Positions 5,543 to 5,703 of a stretch of 5,703 nucleotides of DNA are shown here, piece by piece; position 1 is the stretch's first letter, and every line of letters starts with the position of its first letter. The stretch covers positions 1 to 5,703 of the forward strand of contig JALNZZ010000131.1 of assembly GCA_023229065.1 (NCBI GenBank). The letters run 5' to 3'. The translations under genes were made by a program, and so were the position numbers. The DNA comes from Porticoccaceae bacterium (lineage in GTDB: Bacteria > Pseudomonadota > Gammaproteobacteria > Pseudomonadales > Porticoccaceae). The notes under the pieces were generated by a model. It was given only the letters and a program-made list of their open reading frames with translations, did no database searches and was not told the origin of the DNA.

Positions 5543-5703
5543 ATGGATATCGACCTGGCTCGAACCTTTCTGGAAGTGGTGCGCACCGGCAGTTTTATGG
5601 CGGCGGCGGAGCGTTTGTATGTCACCCAAACGGCGGTGACAGCGCGCATTCGTAACCTGGAGGGCCAGCTGGGCTGTCGGCTGTTTGTACGCAATCGCGC
5701 CGG
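5543..5703 (+). CDS. LysR-type transcriptional regulator, N-terminal part
   Basis: The first 53 codons run off the right edge. The protein begins [18 protein letters not shown] and continues with [20 protein letters not shown] and [12 protein letters not shown], the winged helix-turn-helix of LysR-type regulators; the recognition helix falls at about residues 28-37 ([10 protein letters not shown]). It does not start like CysB or Cbl, the known sulfur LysR regulators, so a different subgroup is likely. The ATG at 5543 is chosen because the LysR pattern begins there; no clear Shine-Dalgarno sequence precedes it, only A/T-rich DNA. It is divergent from cysJ with 103 bases between the starts, the typical arrangement for a LysR regulator and its target, so control of the cysJ operon is inferred. 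The effector domain is not in view. Confidence 0.9.
   Translation, partial: MDIDLARTFLEVVRTGSFMAAAERLYVTQTAVTARIRNLEGQLGCRLFVRNRA

Noticed and set aside
5273..5629. Minus-strand open frame of 118 codons over the cysJ start, the spacer and the LysR-type start
   Set aside because: It crosses the promoter region, is out of frame with cysJ and antisense to the LysR-type gene, and shows no family resemblance.

Overview
The window is a GC-rich, gene-dense bacterial segment. Codon use, the E. coli-type two-subunit sulfite reductase and the style of its genes point to a gammaproteobacterium, possibly a marine or environmental one. The lineage is inferred from sequence character only.

Layout from right to left: a LysR-type regulator starts at 5543 on the plus strand and runs off the right edge. 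Everything else is on the minus strand in one closely packed series that reads as an operon: cysJ (5439 to 3685, sulfite reductase flavoprotein), cysI (3630 to 1933, sulfite reductase hemoprotein), a 63-residue DsrE-like small protein (1896 to 1705), a nitronate monooxygenase family protein (1717 to 698, overlapping the previous gene by 13 bases), a DUF488/YeaO-family protein (662 to 240), and the first 61 codons of a further gene that resembles the DUF6306 family (183 to the left edge). Gaps between genes are 35 to 56 bases and no rho-independent terminator is visible. The 103-base intergenic region 5440 to 5542 between cysJ and the LysR gene is the only obvious promoter region.

How the genes may work together: CysJ passes electrons from a pyridine nucleotide through FAD and FMN to the siroheme and iron-sulfur centre of CysI, which reduces sulfite to sulfide (and in this family can also reduce nitrite). 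The neighbours are not the usual cysH or cysG. Instead there is a DsrE-like protein, a flavoprotein that in its family releases nitrite from nitronates, and two small proteins of unknown role. The divergent LysR-type protein is the natural candidate regulator.

Points worth attention: CysJ departs from the family at several cofactor-contacting positions, including those that recognise the NADPH 2'-phosphate. The DsrE-like protein looks like a family member with its middle missing but both ends kept. The DUF488 protein carries an N-terminal extension built of four 15-bp, five-residue tandem repeats. The stop codons of both cysJ and cysI open the same 9-base string that begins a GC-rich hairpin. 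I saw no transposon, CRISPR array, tRNA or rRNA.
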